A DNA stretch of 64,000 nucleotides. It comes from Micromonospora endolithica (GTDB lineage: Bacteria; Actinomycetota; Actinomycetes; Mycobacteriales; Micromonosporaceae). Made by a program: the position numbers and the translations under genes. The first letter of the stretch is position 1. Every line of letters starts with the position of its first letter. Below are positions 43,346-52,889 of this stretch, piece by piece. Under the pieces are notes generated by a model. The model was not told the origin of the DNA and did no database searches. It saw nothing but the letters and a program-made list of their open reading frames with translations. The stretch lies in NCBI RefSeq assembly GCF_003626595.1, contig NZ_RBAK01000014.1, positions 104,559 through 168,558 on the forward strand, given 5' to 3'.

Positions 43346-44359
43346 TTACCTTCGGCGGGACGCCCACCAGCGCAGCGCGAGGGCGGAGGCGGTGCCCCAG
43401 ATGCCGCGCCGGAAGAGCAGCACGACGAGGACGAAGATGCCACCGGTGACCAGGCCGATCGCCTCGAAGCCGGAGAACGACAGCCAGTCCTCCAGGCGGA
43501 TCACGAGGCCGGCGCCGAGCACCCCGCCCCAGAGCGTGCCGATGCCGCCGAGGACCACCACGATGACCGCCTTGCCCGACGTGGTCCAGTGCAGGACCTC
43601 CAGCGAGACGAAGCGGTGGCCGACGGCGAACAGGCCGCCGCCGAGTCCGGCGATGAATCCGGAGAGCACGAAGACGGTCAGCTTGTAGCGGTGCACCGGA
43701 TAGCCGAGCGCCCGCGCCCGGGCCGGGTTGTCCCGGATGCCGACCAGCACCCGCCCGAACGGGGAGTGCACCACCCGCCACGCCCCGGCGAGGCCGAGCA
43801 GCACGATCGGCAGGATCGCGTAGTAGAAGTAGTAGTCGTCGGTCAGGTCCAGGCCGAAGAACGACCGGGGCACGCCCTGGAGACCGTTCTCGCCCTGGGT
43901 GACCGAACGCCACTCGTTGGCGATGTAGTAGACCATCTGCGCGAAGGCCAGCGTGACCATCGCGAAGTAGATGCCGGTCCGCTTCACCGCGAGGTAGCCG
44001 ATCGGCACCGCGAGCACCGCCGCCGCCAGCGCGCCGGCCAGCACGGCCAGCGGGAACGGCAGGCCGACGTGGATGGCCACCAACCCGGTGACGTACGCCG
44101 ACGCGCCCCAGAACGCCGCGTGCCCGAAGGACATCAGCCCGGTGAAGCCGAGCAGCAGGTCCACCGCGACGGCGAACAGCGCCCAGCAGAGGATGTCCAC
44201 CGCCACCGCCGGGTACAGGCCGTTGGGCAGCCAGAGCGCGACGACGAGACCGGCGGCGAGCAGCGCGTACCGGACCCAGCCGGGTGCCCGCGCGACAGCC
44301 ACCAGGCCGGAGCGCGCCGGGTGGGCCGCCTCGGCGGGCGTGTCCACGGTGCTGGTCAT
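43346..44359 (-). CDS. livM: Branched-chain amino acid-type ABC permease LivM
   Basis: 337 residues, about ten helices. The LivM signature GFTGLMSFGHAAFWGASAYV and GGIGTLWGGVLGAGLV with the EAA-type loop (FGRVLVGIRDNPARARALGY) are present. The start overlaps the livH stop by 4 bases. Inner-membrane subunit of a liv-type importer. Confidence 0.94.
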   Translation of the reverse strand: MTSTVDTPAEAAHPARSGLVAVARAPGWVRYALLAAGLVVALWLPNGLYPAVAVDILCWALFAVAVDLLLGFTGLMSFGHAAFWGASAYVTGLVAIHVGLPFPLAVLAGALAAAVLAVPIGYLAVKRTGIYFAMVTLAFAQMVYYIANEWRSVTQGENGLQGVPRSFFGLDLTDDYYFYYAILPIVLLGLAGAWRVVHSPFGRVLVGIRDNPARARALGYPVHRYKLTVFVLSGFIAGLGGGLFAVGHRFVSLEVLHWTTSGKAVIVVVLGGIGTLWGGVLGAGLVIRLEDWLSFSGFEAIGLVTGGIFVLVVLLFRRGIWGTASALALRWWASRRR

Positions 44360-45237
44360 GCCGGTGCCTCCTCACGGCCGAACAGCCCGGCCGGTCGCCA
44401 GAGCAGCACGACGGCCATCACGATGAAGACGATCGTCTGGGAGATGATCGGGAAGTCGGAGAGGTACGCCTCGCCCCACGCCTGCACCAGGCCGATGCCG
44501 AAGCCGGCGGCGACCGAGCCGAAGATCGAGCCCAGCCCGCCGATCACCACGACGGCGAAGACCACGATGATCAGGTCGGCGCCCATCAGCGGGTTCACCG
44601 CCCGCATCGGTGCGGCCAGCACCCCGGCCAGCCCGGCCAGCCCGATGCCGAAGCCGAACACCGGGGTGACCCAACGGCCGACGTCGATGCCGAAGGCCCG
44701 GGTCAGCTCGGGCCGCTCGGTGCAGGCGCGGACCACCATGCCGACCCTGGTACGGGTGAGCACCCACCACACGCCGACGCAGACGGCCACCGCGAACCCG
44801 AGGATGAAGACCCGGTACGTCGGGAAGTCGAAGAGCCCGAAGTCCACCGAGCCGTTGAGCGCGGAAGGGGTCTCGTACGGGCTGGACTGCACGCCGTACC
44901 GGAGCTTCACCAGGTCCTGGAGGATCAGCGTGAGGCCGAAGGTGAGCAGGAAGTTGTAGAGCGGGTCGAGCCGGGTGAGCCGGTGGACGAAGGCCCGCTC
45001 CAGCGCCATGCCGAGCAGGGCCAGCCCCACCGGCATGATCACCAGCGCCGCCCAGAACGGCACGCCCGCCTCGGTGAGCAGGACGTACGCGCCGAACGCG
45101 CCGAGCATGTAGAACGCGCCGTGGGCGAAGTTCACCACCCGCAGCATGCCGAAGATGACCGCGAGCCCGAGGGCGAGCAGGGCGTAGAACGCCCCGCTCA
45201 CCAACCCGTTGAACGTGTTCTGGAGGAATCCGGTCAC
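44356..45237 (-). CDS. livH: Branched-chain amino acid-type ABC permease LivH
   Basis: 293 residues, about eight helices. FNGLVSGAFYALLALGLAVIFGMLRVVNFAHG region is typical of LivH, and VVIGGLGSIFGSVAAGFGIG near the end. GTG 45237 overlaps the substrate-binding protein stop by 4 bases (GTGA). Forms the channel with LivM. Confidence 0.94.
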   Translation of the reverse strand: MTGFLQNTFNGLVSGAFYALLALGLAVIFGMLRVVNFAHGAFYMLGAFGAYVLLTEAGVPFWAALVIMPVGLALLGMALERAFVHRLTRLDPLYNFLLTFGLTLILQDLVKLRYGVQSSPYETPSALNGSVDFGLFDFPTYRVFILGFAVAVCVGVWWVLTRTRVGMVVRACTERPELTRAFGIDVGRWVTPVFGFGIGLAGLAGVLAAPMRAVNPLMGADLIIVVFAVVVIGGLGSIFGSVAAGFGIGLVQAWGEAYLSDFPIISQTIVFIVMAVVLLWRPAGLFGREEAPA

Positions 45238-46487
45238 AGCTTGCAGTCCGGCGACGGGGCCCGGAACGCCTCCGCGGCCGGGATGGTCTTGAGCACCTTC
45301 ACGTAGTCCCACGGCTCGGCGACCTCGGACTGCGGCTTGACCTGGGCCAGGTAGGCGTCGTGGATCACCCGGTGGTCCTCGGCACGGATCTTGCCATTGC
45401 GCAGGAAGACGTCGTCGACCTCCTTGCCCTCCAGCCCCTTCACCACCGTGTCGGCGTCGTCGGTGCCGGCGGCCTGCACGGCCTCCAGGTACTGGGTGGC
45501 GGCGGAGTAGTTGGCCGCGTGCGCGAACGACGGCCGGGTGCCGGTCTCGGACTGGAACCGATCGGCGAACGCGCGGTTCTGCTGGTCGAAGTTCCAGTAC
45601 CAGGCGTCGGTGTACGTGGTGCCGGCCAGCGCGGCGGGGGTGAGCGAATGGATGTCGGTGATGAACATCAGGCCGACCGCCAGCCCGACGCCCTTCTCCC
45701 GCAGCTTGAACTCGTTGTACTGCTTGACCACGTTGACCAGTTCCGCGCCGGCCTGCATGGTGCCCAGCACGTCCGGCTTCGGGTTCAGCGTCGGCGCCTT
45801 GAGCAGGAAGGTGGAGAAGTCACCGCTGGTGTTCGGGAACGGCGCGCCGTCGGAGCCGACGACCTTCCCGCCGGCGGCGGTGATCGCGGTGGAGAAGCTC
45901 TTCTCCATGTCCTGCCCGAAGGCGTAGTTCGGGTACAGGATGTACCAGTTCTTGCCGACCTGCTCGGTGGTGGTCTTCCCGGTGCCGTTGGCCAGCATGT
46001 ACGTGTCGTACGCGTAGTGGAAGGTGTACTTGTTGCAGCTCTTGCCGGTCAGGTCGGTGGTGGCCGCGCCGATGTTGAAGTAGAGCTTCTTCTTCTCCTT
46101 CGCCACGTCGGCCACCTTGAGCGCCGCCGAGGAGGTCGGCACGTCCAGGATGATGTCGACGCTCTTGCGGTCGTACATCTCCTGGGCCTTGCTGCTGGCC
46201 ACGTCCGGCTTGTTCTGGTGGTCGGCGGTCTCCACCGTGATGTCCTCGGCGATCGCCTTGTCGCCGTACTTGGCCTTGAAGTCGGCGATGGCCATCTCCA
46301 CCGCCTTGACCGAGTTGCGCCCCGACAGCTCGGAGTAGGCGCCGGACTGGTCGTTGAGCACACCCAGCACGATCGACCCGCCGGTCAGCTTCCCGTCCCC
46401 ACCCGACTGGGGACCACCGCCGCCGCAGCCGGCGACCAGCACCACCATGGCCGCCGACGCGGCGGTCACACCCACCGTCCTACGCAT
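45234..46487 (-). CDS. Substrate-binding lipoprotein of liv-type ABC importer
   Basis: 417 residues. Lipobox LVAGC (Cys21) after a short signal peptide; type I periplasmic-binding fold begins IVLGVLNDQSGAYSELSGRNSV. This subfamily (with KVAEMAIADFKAKYG-like and SPAALAGTTYTDAWYW) binds amino acids, amides or urea-like compounds; the ligand cannot be told from sequence alone. It sits third in the operon livG-livF-SBP-livH-livM. Confidence 0.92.
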   Translation of the reverse strand: MRRTVGVTAASAAMVVLVAGCGGGGPQSGGDGKLTGGSIVLGVLNDQSGAYSELSGRNSVKAVEMAIADFKAKYGDKAIAEDITVETADHQNKPDVASSKAQEMYDRKSVDIILDVPTSSAALKVADVAKEKKKLYFNIGAATTDLTGKSCNKYTFHYAYDTYMLANGTGKTTTEQVGKNWYILYPNYAFGQDMEKSFSTAITAAGGKVVGSDGAPFPNTSGDFSTFLLKAPTLNPKPDVLGTMQAGAELVNVVKQYNEFKLREKGVGLAVGLMFITDIHSLTPAALAGTTYTDAWYWNFDQQNRAFADRFQSETGTRPSFAHAANYSAATQYLEAVQAAGTDDADTVVKGLEGKEVDDVFLRNGKIRAEDHRVIHDAYLAQVKPQSEVAEPWDYVKVLKTIPAAEAFRAPSPDCKL

Positions 46488-46536
46488 GCTCAGTCCTTCC
46501 GTCCGCGCGCGCCGCGCGGGTGTCGGTCGTGAAGAA

Positions 46537-47229
46537 TCAGATGCCGAGGTACGACAGCAGCTCGCGCTCCCGTGACCGCACCTCGGAGTTGTCCATCGCC
46601 TCCGCGACGCGTCCCTCGGCCAGCAGGTAGTGCCGGTCGGCGACGCCGGTGGCGAAGTGCAGGTTCTGCTCGACCAGCAGCACGGTCACGCCGTGCCGCT
46701 TGGCCTCGCGCAGGAGTTCACCGACCTGCTGCACGAGCAGCGGCGAGAGTCCCTCGGTCGGTTCGTCGCAGAGCAGCAGCCGGGCGCCCATCCGCAGCAC
46801 CCGGGCCAGCGCGAGCATCTGCTGCTCGCCGCCGGAGAGCATGGTGGCGGCCGAGTCGCGCCGGTCGTAGAGGGCGGGGAACGCCTCGTACACCCGCGCC
46901 AGCGGCCACGGGTCCGGCCCGACGGCCGGCGGGAGGGTGAGGTTCTCGGTCACGCTGAGGGTGGCGTAGCTGCCCCGGTCGTCGGGTACCCAGCCGAGCC
47001 CGAGGCGGGCCCGCCGGTGCGCGGGCAGCTTGCCGACGTTTCGCCCGTCCAACTCGACGGTGCCGCGCTGCCCGGCGTGCAGGCCCATCACGCAGCGCAG
47101 CAGGGTGGACTTGCCGGCGCCGTTGCGGCCGACCAGGGTCACCACCTCGCCGGCGGCCACGTCGAGGCTGACCTCCCGCAGCACCTGCGCCTCGCCGTAC
47201 CAGGCGGACAGGTTCTCAATGCGCAGCAT
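46537..47229 (-). CDS. livF: Liv-type ABC ATPase LivF
   Basis: 230 residues. Walker A GRNGAGKST, signature LSGGEQQMLALAR, Walker B LLLCDEPTEGLSP, and the LivF-type short form. It overlaps the livG end by 14 bases. Second ATPase of the heterodimeric pair. Confidence 0.94.
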   Translation of the reverse strand: MLRIENLSAWYGEAQVLREVSLDVAAGEVVTLVGRNGAGKSTLLRCVMGLHAGQRGTVELDGRNVGKLPAHRRARLGLGWVPDDRGSYATLSVTENLTLPPAVGPDPWPLARVYEAFPALYDRRDSAATMLSGGEQQMLALARVLRMGARLLLCDEPTEGLSPLLVQQVGELLREAKRHGVTVLLVEQNLHFATGVADRHYLLAEGRVAEAMDNSEVRSRERELLSYLGI

Positions 47230-47977
47230 CGGTCGCTCCCAGGTAGGCGGTGATCACGCGCTCGTCGGCGCGGACCTGCTCGTACGGGCCCTCGACGAGG
47301 ACCCGGCCGGCCTGGAGCACGGTGACGGTGTCGGCGAGGCGGCCGACCACGCTCATGTTGTGCTCCACCATCACCACGGTCCGGCCCTGCCGGACCCGGG
47401 CGACCAGCTCGACGGTCCGGTCCACGTCCTCCAGGCCCATGCCGGCGGTGGGCTCGTCGAGCAGCAGCACCTTCGGGTCCAGGGCGAGGGCGATGGCCAA
47501 CTCCAGGGCCCGCTTCCGGCCGTACGGGAGCGCCTCGGAGGGCGCCTCGGCCAACTCGCCGAGCCCCACCATGTCGAGCAGTTCGCCCGCCCGGTCGGTG
47601 TAGCGGCGCATCAGCTTCGCCGAGCGCCAGAACCGCCAGCCCAGCCCGCTCGGGCTGGCCAGCGCCAGCTCCACGTGTTCCCGGGCGCTCAGCTGCGGAA
47701 AGAGGCTGGTGATCTGGAAGGAGCGGGCCACGCCCAGCCGGGCGACCCGCTCCGGCGGCAGCCCGGTGACATCCCGGCCGTCCAACTCGATCCGCCCGGC
47801 GCTCGGCGGCAGGAAGCCGGTGAGCAGGTTGAACAACGTCGTCTTGCCGGCCCCGTTGGGGCCGACCAGCGCGTGCACACTGTCCGGCGCGACATCCAGG
47901 TCAACGCCGTCGACCGCCCGGAAGCCCCGGAAGTCGCGGGTCAGCCCGCGAGCCGACAGGAGCGGTTGCCCGGCCAT
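47216..47977 (-). CDS. livG: Liv-type ABC ATPase LivG
   Basis: 253 residues. Walker A GPNGAGKTT, Walker B VLLLDEPTAGMGLED, and a C-terminal LivG tail (DERVITAYLG). The family signature LSGGQ is altered: EALPYGRKRALELA, which is usual for LivG. ATG 47977 is preferred because GGAGG lies 8 bases upstream; a GTG at 47983 is too close. First gene of the liv operon. Confidence 0.93.
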   Translation of the reverse strand: MAGQPLLSARGLTRDFRGFRAVDGVDLDVAPDSVHALVGPNGAGKTTLFNLLTGFLPPSAGRIELDGRDVTGLPPERVARLGVARSFQITSLFPQLSAREHVELALASPSGLGWRFWRSAKLMRRYTDRAGELLDMVGLGELAEAPSEALPYGRKRALELAIALALDPKVLLLDEPTAGMGLEDVDRTVELVARVRQGRTVVMVEHNMSVVGRLADTVTVLQAGRVLVEGPYEQVRADERVITAYLGATDAAH

Positions 47978-48135
47978 GGCCACATCCTCCGCAGGTCTCG
48001 CGCGACGGACCGGCCGGTGACGGCGGTCACAGGGTCGTCGCGTGGAGGAAACCTACGGCCGCGCCGGAGAGCGAGCTATGTCGATGGAAGCCATATCCTG
48101 GCGAGGATTCATGTGGCCGTGCCGGGGCGGAGGTC

Positions 48136-49170
48136 TCAGGTCAACGCGTTCAACGCCAGATCGACGTCCGCCTCGGTGGAGTAGAGGTGGAACGACGCCC
48201 GGACCCGGCCGGCACGGACGGCCGCCCGCACTCCGGCGCGTTCCAGCCGCTGCTGTGCGTCGGGCACCTCCACGGTGACGATCGCGCTGTTGCCCGTCGG
48301 CCGGCCCAGCCCGGTGAGGAACCGGTTGGCCAGCGCCACGTCGTGGTCGTGGACGGCCGGCACCCCGACGTCGGCGAGCAGTTCCAGCGCGGGCGCCGCG
48401 CCGACGAAGCTGAACCAGGCCGGGGAGATGTCGAACCGGCGGGCGTCGTCGGCCAGCCGCAGCGGCGGGCCGTAGTAGGAGGAGTGCGGGTCCCGGCCCG
48501 CGTACCAGTTGGCGGCGTCCGGGCGGAGCCGGTCGCGCAGCGCCGGGGCCAGGTAGGCGAACGACGCGCCGCGCGGCGCCATCAACCACTTGTACGCCCC
48601 GACCACCACCACGTCCGCCCGGGTGCCGTCGAAGGGCAGCCAACCGCAGGCCTGGGTGGCGTCCACCGCGACGAGGGCGCCGTGGGCCCGGGCCGCCGCG
48701 ACGACCTCGTCGTACGCGGCGACGGTGCCGTCGGAGGACTGCACCAGGCTGAAGGCCACCAGATCCGTGTCGGCGTCTATCGAGTCCGCGAGTTTCTCCA
48801 GCGGCACGGTCCTTACCCGGACCCCGCGCGGTTCCTGGGCCAGCCACGGGAACAGGTTCGAGGTGAACTCCACCTCGGGCGCCACCACCGTGGCGTGGTC
48901 CGGCAGCCCGGCCGCCACCGGCGCGAGTAGCTGGGAGGCGGTGGCACCGACCGTCACGTCGGCGACCGGCACCCCGATCAGCCGGGCGAAGGCGCTTCGG
49001 GACCGCCCGGTCGCCGCGTCCCACGCCTCGAACGACCCACGCCCGAACCGCCAGTCGGCAAGCGCCGTCTGCAACGCCTCCCAGGCCGGCTCGGGCGGCA
49101 GCCCGTAGGTGGCCGTGTTCAGCCAGCCCGGCTGGGGCTGCCACAGGTTCCGCGCCTCGTCCAGTTCCAT
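48136..49170 (-). CDS. PLP-dependent class V aminotransferase-like protein
   Basis: 344 residues. Fold type I with VDATQACGWLPFD (170-182) and the PLP-binding Lys194 in GAYKWLMAPRG. The sequence resembles EgtE-like and isopenicillin-epimerase-like class V enzymes, but no ergothioneine genes adjoin, so the reaction is open. ATG 49170 is preferred over 49221. It stands alone, oriented away from the accessory region. Confidence 0.88.
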   Translation of the reverse strand: MELDEARNLWQPQPGWLNTATYGLPPEPAWEALQTALADWRFGRGSFEAWDAATGRSRSAFARLIGVPVADVTVGATASQLLAPVAAGLPDHATVVAPEVEFTSNLFPWLAQEPRGVRVRTVPLEKLADSIDADTDLVAFSLVQSSDGTVAAYDEVVAAARAHGALVAVDATQACGWLPFDGTRADVVVVGAYKWLMAPRGASFAYLAPALRDRLRPDAANWYAGRDPHSSYYGPPLRLADDARRFDISPAWFSFVGAAPALELLADVGVPAVHDHDVALANRFLTGLGRPTGNSAIVTVEVPDAQQRLERAGVRAAVRAGRVRASFHLYSTEADVDLALNALT

Positions 49171-49183
49171 GTCGCCGACGCTA

Positions 49184-49210
49184 GCCGTGCCCGCCGACGC
49201 CGGGCACGGC
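49184..49210. terminator. Hairpin upstream of the aminotransferase gene
   Basis: Arms GCCGTGCCCG/CGGGCACGGC with a 7-base loop, 14 bases before the aminotransferase ATG. It may end transcription from the accessory side. No other gene is seen in 49171-49492. Confidence 0.5.
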
Positions 49211-49492
49211 CAATCCCGCACCCCTGGCTGCGGCCCGGCACGCCGCCGGCCCGATCACGCTGCGCCAGCCGCGCTTGCGGAGCCCGTAGCGCCCGAACCG
49301 GGGCACGGCGGGGCGCGGCGGGATCGCACGCTTTCGAGCTGACGTCGTCAATGGCTCAGCGGTCGGGGGCGCACGGGTGGCGTCGGCATCCGGATCTGGC
49401 CGATAAGAGCGCGTCCGTGGACACGCTGGTTCCCCCAGCGACCTTGCCGATGACGGAGGTCGCACCTCGATGTGGCCACTTCAGGGGATGCG

Positions 49493-49696
49493 TCACTTGA
49501 TGGCTCGTAGAAAGGAGATGAGTAGCTGAATAAGCCGGATCGGATCTTGACCGTCCTTGACGGCATGTAACGCGATCCGGCTCGCCACAGCGGTCAATAC
49601 GGCTGTGATGACAATGTGGAGCGTGAGGATGACCGATGCGATCACCAACAGAGCCGTGGCGCCCTGCTCGTTCGTCATCGTCGTCATCATCGTCAT
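49493..49696 (-). CDS. Small hypothetical membrane protein
   Basis: 67 residues with one long hydrophobic helix (ATALLVIASVILTLHIVITAVLTAV) and a short basic/polar tail. Start among four in-frame ATG codons (49696, 49690, 49687, 49678) is uncertain and no ribosome-binding site is clear. Such form resembles small holin-like or toxin-like membrane peptides, but no family is recognised. It lies in a lower-GC accessory stretch. Confidence 0.4.
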   Translation of the reverse strand: MTMMTTMTNEQGATALLVIASVILTLHIVITAVLTAVASRIALHAVKDGQDPIRLIQLLISFLRAIK

Positions 49697-49810
49697 CGCG
49701 GCAAAGCCGCTGATCCCTGCCGCGGACGATGCCCGGCCGATGAACTGTCGACGACGCTTCGCCCTCGGTTAGCTGTCAGGCGTGGGGACGATCGGCGGAG
49801 TCATTGGCGG

Positions 49811-49862
49811 ACCTTCCGGCTAGGAGCATCGGCGTGTCCATGCCATGCCAACACCGGAAGGT
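49811..49862. repeat. Imperfect-spacer inverted repeat ACCTTCCGG
   Basis: Arms ACCTTCCGG (49811-49819) and CCGGAAGGT (49854-49862), 34-base spacer. It lies in the gene-free stretch 49697-50177, for which no coding sequence is recognised. Confidence 0.4.
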
Positions 49863-50177
49863 GATCGGACGATCTTCAGTGCGAACATCTCTGCGGAAAA
49901 CGGGTGCGAGTACGAAACGTGCCTCAGACAACACGCCCCTTCAGCCGCGGGCTACTCAACGCGCTCAAACAGGCGCTGATCAGTCGCGCACATCGCTGAT
50001 CTTCCCGCTGCCACCCATCGACTCGACATCCTCATCCAGTCGCCGACCGGGCGTCACGCTGGGTAGGCGACCGCCAGCGGAGAATGTCCGGTCGTGCCGA
50101 TGTACGGATGCCGGATACCGGAAGCTCGGTGCCATGACCGCGTTCAGGCTGCTGTCGGTTCCAAGCGCGAGACCGCG

Positions 50178-50960
50178 TTAGGCGGAGAACGGGCCTCGCA
50201 CCGTGACACCCCCATCGACGACGAGGCTCTGCCCGGTCACGTAGGACGAAAGCGGCGAGGCCAGATAGACAGCCGCCGCCGCGGCGTCGTTGGGGACACC
50301 GAGCCGGCGCATCGGAATCTCGGGCACCTCGTCGGCGTGCTGCGCAGCATTTGCTACCGCCGTTGCGATGGCGCCGCACGCCACGACGTTCATGCGGATC
50401 CCGTCGCCGGCGTACTCGGCAGCGACGGTCTTGGCGAGGCTCGCGAGGCCGGCTTTGGCCGCGCCGTAGCCGGCCTGCATGGGCGCGGCCATGGCGCCGG
50501 TGACCGAACCAATGCTCACGATGGATCCGCCCTGTCCCTGGGCCAGGAAGGCACGGATCGCCGCGCGGGCCGCGCGCGCCACATAGCCGAGGTTCATCTC
50601 ATACGCCAGATCCCAGTCGTCGTCGCTCATCTCGTGCAGCCGTACCGCCGGCACGAACGCGACCTGCCCGCCCACGACGGTCACGAGTGTGTCGAGCCGG
50701 CCGAACTCGGCGACGGTGGAGGCGACAAATGCGTCCACCGCCGGCCGGGACCGTACGTCACCAGCAAGGGGAACAGCACGGGCGCCCGATCCGGTCAACT
50801 CCTCGACGGCAGCTCGCGCTCGGCCCGGATCGATGTCGGCGACGGCGACAGCTGCGCCAGCCCCGGCGAACGCACGCGAGATCGCGCGCCCGATTCCTTC
50901 GCCCCCACCTCCGACAACCAGTGCATTCATGCCGTCGAGTGGTCGAGCGAAGCCATTCAT
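50178..50960 (-). CDS. SDR-family oxidoreductase
   Basis: 260 residues of classical SDR form: cofactor loop GGGGEGIGRA (an altered TGxxxGIG), VADIDPGRA, SIGSVTGAM with the catalytic Ser, YGAAKAG with the Tyr/Lys pair, and VDGGVTVRGPF end. A second ATG (residue 11, MNALVVGG) may be the true start. Substrate unknown. Sits next to pseudogene fragments, but itself appears intact. Confidence 0.85.
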   Translation of the reverse strand: MNGFARPLDGMNALVVGGGGEGIGRAISRAFAGAGAAVAVADIDPGRARAAVEELTGSGARAVPLAGDVRSRPAVDAFVASTVAEFGRLDTLVTVVGGQVAFVPAVRLHEMSDDDWDLAYEMNLGYVARAARAAIRAFLAQGQGGSIVSIGSVTGAMAAPMQAGYGAAKAGLASLAKTVAAEYAGDGIRMNVVACGAIATAVANAAQHADEVPEIPMRRLGVPNDAAAAAVYLASPLSSYVTGQSLVVDGGVTVRGPFSA

Positions 50961-51061
50961 ATCCGGATCTTGCCATATCGATCGGTGTCCTGGCGCTGAC
51001 GCACGGATCTGCCGCTCCGGGCGTGCTGGCGTTCATCGCCGTTGGTGACGCACGGTGATGT

Positions 51062-51418
51062 ATGTTCTTCGCATTCTGGCTCTCCCATGTCCCGCCGACA
51101 CGCTTGCCTGACTTCTGGAACACCGTCGCCACCGCGCTCGCACCAGGCGGCAAAGCAGTCTTCATCGACGACGGCCCCGCCGTAGCCGACAGCGAAGAAG
51201 TCCTCGCGAATCAGCCGACCCCGGCGGTGCTGCGTCGGCTCGATGACGGCAGCCAGTACCGCATCGTGAAGGTGTTCCGCGATGCTCAGACCCTCACGGA
51301 CGTCCTCACAGCGCTGGGGTGGTCGGTCGGCATCCGGCCCATGGGCGGGAACGTCATCGGCATTGCAGAACCGCCGACCACCCCAGGCGAAGAACCCGCA
51401 ACCGCGCCAGCATCCTGA
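51062..51418 (+). pseudogene. Methyltransferase C-terminal remnant
   Basis: 119-codon frame coding FFAFWLSHVPPTRLPDFW, ALAPGGKAVFIDDG and SQYRIVKVF, the C-terminal half of a SAM-dependent methyltransferase (class I). The SAM-binding glycine-rich half is absent upstream, where only 101 bases of non-coding sequence separate it from the SDR gene. A truncated gene is the simplest reading. Confidence 0.7.
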
Positions 51419-51544
51419 GCCGGGCGGGGCCGTACCGGCACGGCCACCCGCACTCTCCAGAGGTCGTCTGCTGACGAGAGTTCCGTCACCCCTGGAGCGC
51501 AGCCGGACGACACAAGCCGCCCGGCGGTTCACCACACCCTCGGG

Positions 51545-51813
51545 GTGCGGATGGATCAACACGCGGCAGCCCGCCGACTCAAGCACCTGGTGGCGGCCAC
51601 TGCAGGGATACGGATGCCGAGGGTGCACCCGCACGTGCTGCGCCACACCTTCGTCACAGCCATGCTCGACGCTGGCGTGAGCCTGCGCGGCGTGCAGATC
51701 GCCGCCCGTCACGCCGATCCGCGCACCACCACCATGCGCTACGACCGAGCCCGCAAGAACCTCGACCGGCACCCAACTACATCCTCGCCGCCTACACGGC
51801 CTCTGGAACGTAG
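51545..51813 (+). pseudogene. Tyrosine recombinase (integrase) C-terminal remnant
   Basis: Codes MDQHAAARRLKHL, HPHVLRHTFVTAMLDAG (catalytic H-x-x-R) and ARHADPRTTTMRYDRARKNLDRHP (H and the catalytic Tyr), typical of actinobacterial phage or ICE integrases. Near 51773 a one-base deletion shifts the frame: the adjacent frame restores NYILAAYTASGT and a TAG at 51811-51813. The N-terminal domains are missing. Marks a decayed mobile element. Confidence 0.75.
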
Positions 51814-51879
51814 CGACGACAACGAGCGGATCTGCCGATGAGCGTGCGTTGTCCGGGACACAAGACGATCGGCGGACGC

Positions 51880-52539
51880 CTACAGCTGCATCCGTGCCTC
51901 CTCCACCCACCGGAGAACACCCTGTGCATCGCAGGCCTCCGCAACCGCGCCCGCCTCCTCGACCAGGGCCATCACATCGTCGCGTTGCCCCTCTTCGGCG
52001 GTCAGGTAGGCCAGCGCAAGCAGACCCGCGGCGACGCCGGCTGAGAACCCGATCTCCCGGCGAAGCCGTACAGATTCCTCCAACTTCTCACGCGCCCTAC
52101 TACCTGCTCCGGCGGCCATATCCGCAAAGCCGAGGTGCCGAACCGCATACGACAGCGTCAGCTTGTCACCGGCTTGCGCCGCCAGCTCGTACGACCGCGT
52201 GAGAGGCGGAACCGCGCCGTCATTGTCACGCCTGACCACCTGGTGGAAGGTGCCGACCCAGAACAGCGCCTCGGCCTCGCCGCGCACGTCGCCGAGCAGT
52301 TGATACAGCTGCGCCGCACGCTCGAATAGCGCTAGCTCGTGTGGATCTTCGTTACCGTCCTCAAGGAACCGTGCATGAAGGATCCGGCCACGGGCCAGGG
52401 CGAGATCTGCCTCGACCCCGTCCAGTTCCCGCTGGGCGATCCCCAGCGCGTCGGCGTCACCGCCGAAAACCGCTCGTTCGTAGAGCAGCCGGGCGTGTTC
52501 GATTCGTTGTTCACCGCTCATCGCCGCCCCGTCTCCCAT
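51880..52539 (-). CDS. TPR-like helical hypothetical protein
   Basis: 219 residues forming repeated antiparallel helix pairs: AEALFWVGTFHQVV, LTRSYELAAQAGDKLTLSYAVRHLG, ARGxxREKLEESVRLRREIG, AGLLALAYLTAEEGQ. The spacing resembles tetratricopeptide repeats, implying a protein-binding scaffold. ATG 52521 is an alternative start. No known partner adjoins. Function not recognised. Confidence 0.72.
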   Translation of the reverse strand: MGDGAAMSGEQRIEHARLLYERAVFGGDADALGIAQRELDGVEADLALARGRILHARFLEDGNEDPHELALFERAAQLYQLLGDVRGEAEALFWVGTFHQVVRRDNDGAVPPLTRSYELAAQAGDKLTLSYAVRHLGFADMAAGAGSRAREKLEESVRLRREIGFSAGVAAGLLALAYLTAEEGQRDDVMALVEEAGAVAEACDAQGVLRWVEEARMQL

Positions 52540-52889
52540 CCCTGCCTGTAAATTGCGTATCGCCCGATGCGGATCCCTCGTGGTTGCATCCGTGCGCCCG
52601 GAGCCTAGATTGCCCGGCGGAAGCCTGGCCAGCCCTGGCCGAATGCTCGCTCATGCCGCTGATCACCCGCCCGGTCAGCGTCCGCGGGAGTGCCGGTGAG
52701 CGTGCGTCGCGTGCGAAGGTCCGGCGCAGTTGCGCGTAGGGCTCTGGTGCGGTGCTCGGGAGTTGGGCGGGTCGAGGGGGGAACCCTCGGTCGTGCGCGC
52801 TTGCCTGGTAGCAGTCGCATTCCTCCGCTGGTGGTTACTCCCACGGAACGACTCAACCGCCACCGTCGCCGGGATGTCGCCGCCTGTGG
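52540..52889. other. Gene-free 350-base stretch
   Basis: No coding sequence with family similarity, no strong hairpin. The first 30 bases (about 52545-52575) are relatively AT-rich and could hold the promoter of the TPR-like gene. Confidence 0.4.

Noticed and set aside
49181..49465. Possible transposase remnant
   Set aside because: No catalytic motif or terminal repeats could be identified.
49804..50181. 125-codon plus-strand frame
   Set aside because: No family motif, no ribosome-binding site; sits in gene-free accessory DNA.
52605..52856. 83-codon minus-strand frame
   Set aside because: Basic low-complexity translation with no recognisable domain.
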